A stretch of 32,512 bases of DNA from DATFIX01 sp047617305. Lineage in GTDB: Archaea; Halobacteriota; Halobacteria; Halobacteriales; Natrialbaceae. A program made the translations under genes and the position numbers. The notes beneath the pieces were generated by a model, which saw only the letters and a list, made by a program, of their open reading frames with translations, was not told the origin of the DNA and searched no databases. Location of the stretch: positions 1 to 32,512 of the forward strand of contig JBLGCL010000009.1 of NCBI GenBank assembly GCA_047617305.1, given 5' to 3'. This document shows, one piece after another, positions 1 to 5,752 of the stretch (position 1 is the first letter of the stretch; each line of letters opens with the position of its first letter).

Positions 1-979
1 CCGAACAGCGGATGCAGTACAGCGTCTCCCGGAGGTCGTCGTCCTCGCGCATGTCCAGCCGGCCGTTGTCGATCAGCACGAGGTGGAACTCGCGGTCGTC
101 GTCGCCCTCCGTGATCGGGGTGTCCGGGTCGTCGAAGTCGATCGTCGGCGAGTCCAGCGGCGGCGTCAAAAGCGAGATGTAGCTGGTGATGTCCTGGCCC
201 GTACCCGAGCGGCCGATGAGTTCGATAAATGGCTGGAGGTCCTCGATGCTCGGGACCACCTTCTCGACGCCCGCGATGGCCACCTGCGTCTCCGGCACCG
301 CCACGGTCTTCCGGGCGTTGCCCTCGCTGGTGACCAGCGCCATCGTCCCGGTGTCGGCCGTGAGGAAGTTGGCGCCCGTCATCCCCACGTCGGCGGCCTT
401 GATCCGTTCGAGCAGCTGCTCGCGGGCGAACATCGTGAGCTCCTCGGCGGTCTCCAGGGGCTCCTCGGGGTCGAACTGCTCGTTGAACAGCTCCGCGATC
501 CCCTCGCGGGACTTGTGGATCGCCGGCGCGACGATGTGGCTCGGGGCCTCCTCGGCCACCTGGAGCACCCACTCCCCGAGGTCCGTCTCGACGACGTCGA
601 CGCCCTCGCCCGCCAGGTGTTCGTTGACCTCGATCTCCTCGGAGGTCATCGACTTGCTCTTGACCACCCGCTCCGCGTCGGCGTCCGCGCAAACCTCGGC
701 GACGTACCGGTTCGCGTCGGCCGCGTCGTCAGCGACGTACACCGTCCCGCCGTTGGCCTCGACGGTCTCCGTGAGTTCGTCGACGAGTTCCGGGAGGCGG
801 TCGATGGCGTCCTCCTTGATCGCGCGGGCCTCGTCGCGCAACGCCTGGTAGTCCTCGAGCTTCGCGACCGACTCGTACCGGCCCTCGTTGAACCCCCGGG
901 TGTTCGTGGCGACGGCGTCGCCCTCCGTCTCGAGGAGGTGGCGGATGCGGGCGGCCTTCGCCTCGCGGGACTCGCTCAT
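1..979 (-). CDS. lutB: LutB/LldF-type lactate oxidation iron-sulfur protein (partial, C-terminus beyond left edge)
   Basis: About 326 codons are visible, from the ATG at 979 to the window edge. The visible part is the N-terminal LUD domain of LutB (LldF), the subunit of the LutABC/LldEFG complex that oxidises L-lactate to pyruvate in the cytoplasm. Family-typical segments seen include AADVGMTGANFLTADTGT and EGNARKTVAVPE. The frame reaches the edge at YCIRCS, the start of the first 4Fe-4S motif, so the ferredoxin part lies outside. The start codon overlaps the lutC stop in an ATGA, so the two genes should be translationally coupled. The order C-B differs from the A-B-C order of Bacillus. No lutA/lldE is visible; it could lie beyond the edge. 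Identity is confident; the substrate is inferred from family and neighbours. Confidence 0.9.
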   Translation of the reverse strand, partial: MSESREAKAARIRHLLETEGDAVATNTRGFNEGRYESVAKLEDYQALRDEARAIKEDAIDRLPELVDELTETVEANGGTVYVADDAADANRYVAEVCADADAERVVKSKSMTSEEIEVNEHLAGEGVDVVETDLGEWVLQVAEEAPSHIVAPAIHKSREGIAELFNEQFDPEEPLETAEELTMFAREQLLERIKAADVGMTGANFLTADTGTMALVTSEGNARKTVAVPETQVAIAGVEKVVPSIEDLQPFIELIGRSGTGQDITSYISLLTPPLDSPTIDFDDPDTPITEGDDDREFHLVLIDNGRLDMREDDDLRETLYCIRCS

Positions 980-1485
980 TCGATCACGACCCCCTCGACC
1001 GCCTTCGGGCCGTGGGCCCCCTGCACCAGTTCGCCCATGTCGGCGGTCGCCGACGGCCCCGTCGCGAGGATCGCCGACTCCCGGTTGGCCCGGAACCGGT
1101 CGCCGATCCGCTCGAACGCCGCCGCCATGTCCGGCACCAGGTCCGCCTCCCGGAGGACGAACACGTGCAGGTCGGGGAACAGGCTGGCCGGTTCGGCGCC
1201 GTCGGGCGTCGCCCGGAGCAGCACGCTCCCGTAGTCGGCGACGCCGAGCGCGGCGGCCGTCACGCCGGTGACCGCGGCGTCCAGTTCGGCCGGCGTCGGG
1301 TCCGTCGCGACGCCCTCTGGCAACGTCACGCCCTCCCACGGAAGCGGCGCCCCGACGGCCGGTTCCTCGACGATCCCGGCGATCGTGTCGGTCGCCTCGG
1401 CGGCCTGCACACGGTGCAGTTCGACGTCGTACTCGTCGGCCCTGGCGGCGAACGCCTCGTAGACGTCGGTCGTGGCCGCGGTCAT
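976..1485 (-). CDS. lutC: LutC/LldG-type LUD domain protein
   Basis: A 169-residue protein with the fold signature of LutC (LldG, DUF162/LUD): TAAALGVADYGSVLL in the middle and FPDLHVFVLREADLVPDM, then a C-terminal AILATGPSATADMGELVQG, a hallmark of the family. LutC is the third component of the cytoplasmic L-lactate oxidation complex. Its length is close to that of short archaeal LutC proteins and shorter than Bacillus LutC (about 240). The ATG at 1485 is chosen because it forms an ATGA overlap with a 12-codon reading frame just upstream, and its own stop forms an ATGA overlap with lutB. A TATA-like element lies at 1621-1627 on this strand. Confidence 0.88.
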   Translation of the reverse strand: MTAATTDVYEAFAARADEYDVELHRVQAAEATDTIAGIVEEPAVGAPLPWEGVTLPEGVATDPTPAELDAAVTGVTAAALGVADYGSVLLRATPDGAEPASLFPDLHVFVLREADLVPDMAAAFERIGDRFRANRESAILATGPSATADMGELVQGAHGPKAVEGVVIE

Positions 1486-1520
1486 GCGCCGTCACCCGTC
1501 GTGTCCGAGAACTGAAGCAT
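1482..1520 (-). CDS. possible 12-residue leader peptide coupled to lutC
   Basis: A 13-codon frame (MLQFSDTTGDGA, then TGA) ends in an ATGA overlap with the lutC start, the same junction that joins lutC to lutB. A Shine-Dalgarno-like GGAG lies ten bases before its ATG, inside GGAGATCACC. Most haloarchaeal genes lack such a motif, so it may mark a real internal start on a leadered message. It could be a leader peptide controlling lutC translation, or chance. It is too short to classify. Confidence 0.3.
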   Translation of the reverse strand: MLQFSDTTGDGA

Positions 1521-1578
1521 ACGTGGTGATCTCCTGTGACATCGGGGGGACGCCCGGCGCGCCGGGGCGACCCCGTCC

Positions 1579-1628
1579 GATCCTGGAACGGATCTAGAAT
1601 GGAGACAGCGCGCACTTAGGTCTTTACG
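1579..1628 (-). promoter_or_regulatory. candidate lutC promoter with inverted repeat at the predicted start site
   Basis: On the minus strand a TATA-like GTAAAGAC (about 1620-1628) predicts a transcript start near 1597. Directly downstream sits the inverted repeat GATCC-TGGAAC-GGATC (1579-1594), where a repressor would block transcription. The arms are only five bases, so chance is possible. Confidence 0.3.
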
Positions 1629-1666
1629 TTACGGCCCTCAGTCCGACGCCCTGCCCCCGGACGACC

Positions 1667-1714
1667 GGCGTGGAACGGCCGGGAGCGACCGATTCCTGGT
1701 CGGCCGTCCACGCC
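1667..1714. repeat. long imperfect hairpin
   Basis: GGCGTGGA (1667-1674) pairs with TCCACGCC (1707-1714). After one bulged A, CGGCC (1676-1680) pairs with GGCCG (1702-1706), and GACC pairs with GGTC around a 7-base apex. That is about 17 pairs with one 6-base internal asymmetry. It lies between divergent genes, about 180 bases from either. It could be a factor-binding cruciform, a small RNA or a remnant of a mobile element. Confidence 0.45.
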
Positions 1715-1857
1715 TCGTGCAGGGCCGAAACACCGCCATCGTCGATGACAGTCGGATACAGACGTGTACAACCTTCGCCGTCTCCGGGTTCGATGGGGTA
1801 TTCGATGAAACGGGCCCCTAACCGCTCCCGCTCGCGGTCGGGTAACGATCGCGCACA

Positions 1858-1868
1858 ACGCTTTTACC
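1858..1868 (+). promoter_or_regulatory. TATA box of the HTH gene
   Basis: CGCTTTTACC is centred about 30 bases before the ATG at 1894 and predicts an almost leaderless transcript. This is the standard haloarchaeal arrangement. Confidence 0.5.
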
Positions 1869-1893
1869 GCTACTGCGAGAACTTCTAGTCACG

Positions 1894-2445
1894 ATGAAAC
1901 CGGGGGCAGAGTCCAACGGGGAGGTCCCTCAAAAAGGCCGCATCCCGCTTCGCGAAGTTCACGAGGTCTTCGAGCAACGCGACGACCGCGCGCGCCCCTT
2001 GACAGCGAGCGACGTCATGGACGCCGTGGACTGTTCCCGCCGCACGGCGCACAACAAGCTGAACGAGCTCGTCGACCGCGGCGTGCTCCGGACCCGGAAG
2101 GTGGGCTCGCGAAGTCGCGTCTGGTGGGTTCCCATCGAGAACGCCGACGACGAGGAGGACTCGATCGACCCCGAACGGCGGCGCCTCATCGAGAACGTCG
2201 ACCTTCCCGGCACCGGCAAGACCCTGGAGGCGAGGCGGGACGCGCTGCTGGCCGCCTACGACTACCTCCAGGAGTACCCCGAGGCCAAGAAGTCCGACTT
2301 CCTGCAGGACGTCTATCCCGACCACACCGCGGAGTTCGAGACGGCCGAGGGCTGGTGGAACGCCATCCAGCCAGCGCTCGCGGAGCTCCCCGGGGTCGAC
2401 CCGCCCGAGGAGCGGGGCCACGTCTGGCACTTCCTCGGCGGGTGA
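1894..2445 (+). CDS. helix-turn-helix DNA-binding protein
   Basis: A 183-residue acidic cytoplasmic protein. Residues about 20-80 form a winged-helix domain: helices LREVHEVFEQ and LTASDVMDAVDCSRRTAHNK, then the wing GVLRTRKVGSRSRVWWVP. This is the pattern of haloarchaeal HTH proteins that separate repressed and derepressed promoters. The C-terminal half (ARRDALLAAYDYLQEYPEAK to VWHFLGG) is a second globular region shared, as I recall, by other haloarchaeal HTH proteins; I cannot name its ligand. It is transcribed away from lutC-lutB, so local control of lactate genes is plausible but unproven. Confidence 0.72.
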   Translation: MKPGAESNGEVPQKGRIPLREVHEVFEQRDDRARPLTASDVMDAVDCSRRTAHNKLNELVDRGVLRTRKVGSRSRVWWVPIENADDEEDSIDPERRRLIENVDLPGTGKTLEARRDALLAAYDYLQEYPEAKKSDFLQDVYPDHTAEFETAEGWWNAIQPALAELPGVDPPEERGHVWHFLGG

Positions 2446-2568
2446 CGGTCGTCGGGACAGCCCGCGGACGACGGTAGTGGACCGTTCCAGTTTCTGTCAC
2501 GTCATCTTCGTTCACTGAGGCATTGATACGAACGGGAAGATTTTGTAGGCGTGTGCGTATGCACATCC

Positions 2569-2802
2569 ATGGGTGATACGTCGATTCGGGTGTCTGAAGA
2601 AGCGAAACGCCGGCTTGACCTCTACAAACGTGAAGGTGAGAGCTACGAGGACGTCATTCTCCGGCTTACCGAGGGGAATACATGGGCGGGGTTCGGCGTC
2701 CTCGGTGAAACGGACACCGATACCCGGGCCGGGATGGAGCAACTGCGGGAGGAAATGCGCGCCGGGATGGCTGACGACATCGAGAAGACGGAAGAACGTT
2801 AG
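2569..2802 (+). CDS. VapB-type antitoxin-like small protein, no toxin beside it
   Basis: A 77-residue protein starting MGDTSIRVSEEAKRRLDLYK, with EGESYEDVILRL following. This is the ribbon-helix-helix signature of the archaeal VapB/UPF0330 antitoxin family: a short beta strand, then two helices. VapB proteins bind a PIN-domain VapC RNase and their own promoter. The ATG at 2569 is preferred over a GTG at 2551 because a TATA-like ATTTTGTAGG lies about 26 bases before it and the antitoxin fold begins there. The residues after 45 are a charged tail (EQLREEMRAGMADD). No PIN-domain frame follows in the next 370 bases, so it is orphaned here. Confidence 0.75.
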   Translation: MGDTSIRVSEEAKRRLDLYKREGESYEDVILRLTEGNTWAGFGVLGETDTDTRAGMEQLREEMRAGMADDIEKTEER

Positions 2803-2829
2803 TGTTCGATAGGACCCTGCTCAGCGACT

Positions 2830-2840
2830 ATTTTTAAGCA
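2830..2840 (+). promoter_or_regulatory. strong TATA-like element with no clear gene
   Basis: CTATTTTTAAGC is one of the best TATA matches in the window. It predicts a transcript start near 2862, next to a GTG at 2864 that begins the frame carrying the 10-codon repeats. It may drive a small RNA, a short peptide or a decayed gene. Confidence 0.4.
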
Positions 2841-2884
2841 GTGAGAAAATCCCGCCGTTCAGAGTGGGGGATGTCACCGTTCGC

Positions 2885-2971
2885 GGTTTCACGCCCAATG
2901 TGTTCGTTGATAGGGGTCTCACCCCCAACGCGATCGTGGACCGGGTCACATCCCCCTGCGACCGAGGGTGG
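2885..2971 (+). repeat. degenerate 30-base tandem repeat, in frame
   Basis: Three 30-base units start at 2885, 2915 and 2945; the last is weak and truncated. In the frame from 2864 they translate to GFTPNVFVDR, GLTPNAIVDR and VTSPCDRGW, so the period is exactly ten codons. Units one and two agree at about two thirds of positions. It may be a relic of a repeat-bearing peptide gene. Confidence 0.55.
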
Positions 2972-3108
2972 CCTCACACCCGACCCGACCGACGAGGAGG
3001 GCAGGCCCGGCCCGAAACGCCGAGGAACCGTCGTCTCGCGTCCGCTTTCCCCGCCCCGAGGCTCCTCTCTGAAAATACCGCGCGAAAGGCCCGGGTCCGG
3101 ATAACAAA

Positions 3109-3169
3109 CCCTTTTATCGGGGACGGACCTTGCTCACAGATTAACGATCCAAGCGGGGATCGATCCGCT
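3109..3169 (+). promoter_or_regulatory. promoter and leader palindrome of the transporter gene
   Basis: CCCTTTTATCGG (3109-3120) predicts a start near 3141, leaving a leader of about 32 bases. Inside it, AGCGGGGATCGATCCGCT (3152-3169) is a palindrome around GGATCGATCC with one extra G in the left arm. It could be an operator or an RNA hairpin just before the ATG. Confidence 0.4.
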
Positions 3170-3172
3170 GGC

Positions 3173-4915
3173 ATGACCGACGAAGCACGGGCGGTACGCG
3201 ACGAGGACGTCTACACCTCCGCCGAGGAGGGCCGGAGTTACTACGGCAGTTCCTACATGCCGACGGCCTACGACAACCTCAACGTCGCCCCGGAGTCCGA
3301 CGCCCACCCCGACCGGGGCGAGGGGGAGTCCGGCTACCGGGTCCTCGACCTGCCCCGGGTGCCGAAGCTCTCGAACGTGCTCGGGCCGAGCGCGATCCTC
3401 CTGGGGGCGTCGCTCGGCAGCGGCGAGACGCTGTTCTGGCCGCTGCTCGTCGCGAATTACGGGTGGACCATCTACTGGCTGTTCCTCGTCGGCGTCCTGA
3501 CCCAGTTCTTCATCAACACGGAGATCCAGCGGTGGTCGGTGGCGACCGGTGAGTCGATCTTCCGGGCCTTCGAGCGCGTGGGTCGGATCTGGCCCGCGTT
3601 CCTCCTGGTGTTCGGCTTCGTCAGCCTCGGGTGGCCCGGGTGGGCGGCCAGCGCCGCGCGGATCGGGACTATCGGCCTGGGCGTCGAGGCGGCCTCGATC
3701 GGACCATCCGGATCGTCGCTCGCGGCCTGGAAGGTCGTCGGGATCGCCTTGCTGGTGCTGATCTGGGTGTCCTACCAGGTGACGCCGGTCATGTACAACG
3801 TCGTCGAGCGCGTCCAGGTCCTGCTCGTGTCCGTCGCGATCGTCGTCGCCGTCGTCCTCTTCCTGTTCATGGGGTCGGCGGCCGAACTCGCGAACGTCCC
3901 GGGCGGGATCCTCGACGTCGGCACCCTTCCGGCGGAGAGCGACGTGGCGTTGCTCCTCGGGGGGATCGCCTTCGCCGGCGCCGGCGGCTACCTCAACCTC
4001 TCGCAGAGCCTCTGGGTCCGCGAGAAGGGCTACGGGATGGGGCGCTACCAGGGCCGGGTGAAGAACCCCGTCGTCGGCGACGAGCCCGAGCCGGTCCGGC
4101 GGGACGGGTTCACGTTCCCGGCGACGGTCACGAACGTCCTCAGGTGGCGGGGCTGGTGGCGACTCGTCCAGCTCGAACACCTGCTGACGTTCGTCGTGGG
4201 CCTCGTCGTGACCGGCACGATGTTGATGGCGCTGGCCGCCGAGTACGCGACGGCGACGACCGAGGACGCCGTCGTCATGTGGACCGACGTCATTGTCCCG
4301 CAGGTCGGGGCGATCCCGGGCGCCCTCGTCTTCCTGGCGCTGTTTTCCGCGCTCCTCACGACGGAGTACGGGATCGTCGAGTCGGTCGTCCGCAACAGCG
4401 CCGACGTCATCTACGAACTCCACGGTCGGGACGCCGGGTGGAGCCTCCCGCGGATCTTCTGGGTGGTGTTGACCGCGTTCGTGTCGTGGGGGATCCTCAT
4501 CCTCGCGCTGCCGCTGCCGTTCTCGCTCGCCCGGCCGTTCGGCCTGCTCGTGGCCGGCGCGGTCCTGTCCGGGCTGATGATGTGGCCCTACACCGCGCTG
4601 CTGACGGTCGTGAACGCCACCCGCCTCCCCGAACACACCCAGCCCGGGTGGGCGCGGATCGTCGCGCTCTGGTGGGCGACCGCGTTCTTCGGGTACTTCA
4701 GCGCCCAGCTCGTCGGCAGCTGGCTGAGTGCCCTCCTGGGCCCGGACCTGTTCGCGACCGAACTGGGCGTCCTCGGCAGCGCCCCCGGCGGATACCTGCT
4801 CTTCCTCGCGGTCGGCGGGGTCCAGGCGGTCGTGATGGCCGTCTCCGCCCGCGGCAAGCTCGCGGCCGAGGGCACGGTGCCGGCGGCGACCGAGTCACGG
4901 GGGTTGTTCCACTGA
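3173..4915 (+). CDS. Nramp-superfamily-like membrane transporter
   Basis: A 580-residue membrane protein with about eleven or twelve hydrophobic segments after an acidic cytoplasmic N-terminus of about 60 residues. The segment LGPSAILLGASLGSGETLFW aligns with the first helix of Nramp transporters, and GGYLNLSQSLWVREKGYGMG with the sixth. Such proteins are usually labelled Nramp family divalent metal transporters. However, the DPGN motif of helix 1 reads GPSA and the MPH motif of helix 6 is absent, so Mn/Fe transport is not supported by the residues. The ATG at 3173 is chosen because upstream codons are basic and a TATA box sits at 3111-3119. The next gene starts 4 bases after the stop. Transporter identity is firm; substrate is unknown. 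Confidence 0.75.
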   Translation: MTDEARAVRDEDVYTSAEEGRSYYGSSYMPTAYDNLNVAPESDAHPDRGEGESGYRVLDLPRVPKLSNVLGPSAILLGASLGSGETLFWPLLVANYGWTIYWLFLVGVLTQFFINTEIQRWSVATGESIFRAFERVGRIWPAFLLVFGFVSLGWPGWAASAARIGTIGLGVEAASIGPSGSSLAAWKVVGIALLVLIWVSYQVTPVMYNVVERVQVLLVSVAIVVAVVLFLFMGSAAELANVPGGILDVGTLPAESDVALLLGGIAFAGAGGYLNLSQSLWVREKGYGMGRYQGRVKNPVVGDEPEPVRRDGFTFPATVTNVLRWRGWWRLVQLEHLLTFVVGLVVTGTMLMALAAEYATATTEDAVVMWTDVIVPQVGAIPGALVFLALFSALLTTEYGIVESVVRNSADVIYELHGRDAGWSLPRIFWVVLTAFVSWGILILALPLPFSLARPFGLLVAGAVLSGLMMWPYTALLTVVNATRLPEHTQPGWARIVALWWATAFFGYFSAQLVGSWLSALLGPDLFATELGVLGSAPGGYLLFLAVGGVQAVVMAVSARGKLAAEGTVPAATESRGLFH

Positions 4916-4919
4916 GACC

Positions 4920-5261
4920 ATGGCCGGGTCGCTTCCGCTCCGGGCGCTCGGCGACCGCCCCGCGTGGATCTACGCCGCCGGCCTGGCCGCCATCGTCGGG
5001 ATCCGGGTCGCGTCGGTTCCGCGATCGGTCAGGGTGGCCGCCGTGAGCGTCGCCCTGGGCGTCATGGTCCTGGCCTTCGTCGCGGAACTGGGCCAGGGGT
5101 CGGACGTCGGCGTCGCTAGTCCGGCCGCACTTCTCGTCGGCGTCGCGGGCGTGGTCGCCGGCGTGTGGCTCTCGACGGCGGGCCGACCCGCCGGCCTCGC
5201 GTTCCTGGCCGGCGGGCTCCTCTTCCTCTCGCGCTCGCTCCGGGGCGGTGATCGGGAGTGA
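4920..5261 (+). CDS. small multi-pass membrane protein
   Basis: A 113-residue, strongly hydrophobic protein with about four predicted membrane helices (PAWIYAAGLAAIVGIRVA, VRVAAVSVALGVMVLAFVA, SPAALLVGVAGVVAGVWL, AGLAFLAGGLLFL) and a charged tail. It starts 4 bases after the transporter stop and its own stop overlaps the next start in a GTGA, so the three genes form one operon. It may be an accessory subunit of the transporter. No family is recognised. Confidence 0.7.
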   Translation: MAGSLPLRALGDRPAWIYAAGLAAIVGIRVASVPRSVRVAAVSVALGVMVLAFVAELGQGSDVGVASPAALLVGVAGVVAGVWLSTAGRPAGLAFLAGGLLFLSRSLRGGDRE

Positions 5262-5752
5262 GCGGACAGCACCCCAGACCCACGGACGTCCACGTCCACG
5301 TGCACCTCGCCGTAACGGGATCGTTCCCGCTCCGCGTGGCGGATCTCCTGTTCGCCGGCGACGAACTCCTCGTCCCGGAGTACGAGCACCTCACGCCGCT
5401 GTTCGGGCTCGCGGGGAACGGGATGAGTCGGGCCAGCGAAGCCGCCCGCGAGCGCTACCGCGAGGACGGCGTCGCGGGGCTGGTCGACATGGCCGAACGC
5501 GTCCACCGGGTGCCCTACGACGAGATCGAGGCGGTGCGAATCTACGACAGCCGGATCGGACGGCCGAAAATCGCGGTCCGGCCGGACGAGGGCGCGCCCT
5601 ACGCCTATCGCGTCCACGCCCCCGTCGACGTCCAAGCGCTGACGGACGCGCTCCGGTCGCTGGGCGAGCGCCGCGGGTTCGCGGTCGAACGCCGATCGAA
5701 GATCGGGTTCCACCCGGGCAACGCCCTCAGGCGGTTCCTCGCCGGGCGCTAG
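5258..5752 (+). CDS. conserved-looking hypothetical protein, PH-like C-terminal half
   Basis: A 164-residue soluble protein. The GTG start at 5258 overlaps the upstream stop (GTGA). The N-terminal third carries a His-alternating strand (DVHVHVHLAV) and GDELLVPEYEHLTPLFGLAGN. The C-terminal half (VPYDEIEAVRIYDSRIGRPK, then a strand-loop-strand and the helix DVQALTDALRSLGERRGF) has the layout of bacterial PH-like domains, which often sit at membranes. This is a fold guess. It is co-transcribed with the transporter and small membrane protein. Its TAG stop overlaps the stop of the convergent dehydrogenase gene within one CTAG. Confidence 0.65.
   Translation: MSGQHPRPTDVHVHVHLAVTGSFPLRVADLLFAGDELLVPEYEHLTPLFGLAGNGMSRASEAARERYREDGVAGLVDMAERVHRVPYDEIEAVRIYDSRIGRPKIAVRPDEGAPYAYRVHAPVDVQALTDALRSLGERRGFAVERRSKIGFHPGNALRRFLAGR

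Larger units (their letters stand above)
1521..1893. other. divergent intergenic region between lutC and the HTH gene
   Basis: The space between lutC and the divergent HTH gene holds no convincing gene. Short open frames here are rich in Arg and Ser, unlike the acidic local proteome. It contains a promoter candidate for each side and a long imperfect hairpin at 1667-1714, annotated separately. Confidence 0.5.
2803..3172. other. intergenic region between antitoxin and transporter
   Basis: There is no convincing gene. The frame from the GTG at 2864 runs into the transporter without a stop, but its first 103 codons encode a basic, Arg/Pro-rich stretch unlike a haloarchaeal protein. The region holds a strong TATA box at 2830-2840, a degenerate 30-base tandem repeat, the transporter promoter near 3111-3119 and a palindrome at 3152-3169. 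Confidence 0.5.

Noticed and set aside
2864..3172. N-terminal extension of the transporter frame
   Set aside because: The 103 extra codons are basic and Pro/Arg-rich, and a TATA box lies between them and the ATG at 3173.
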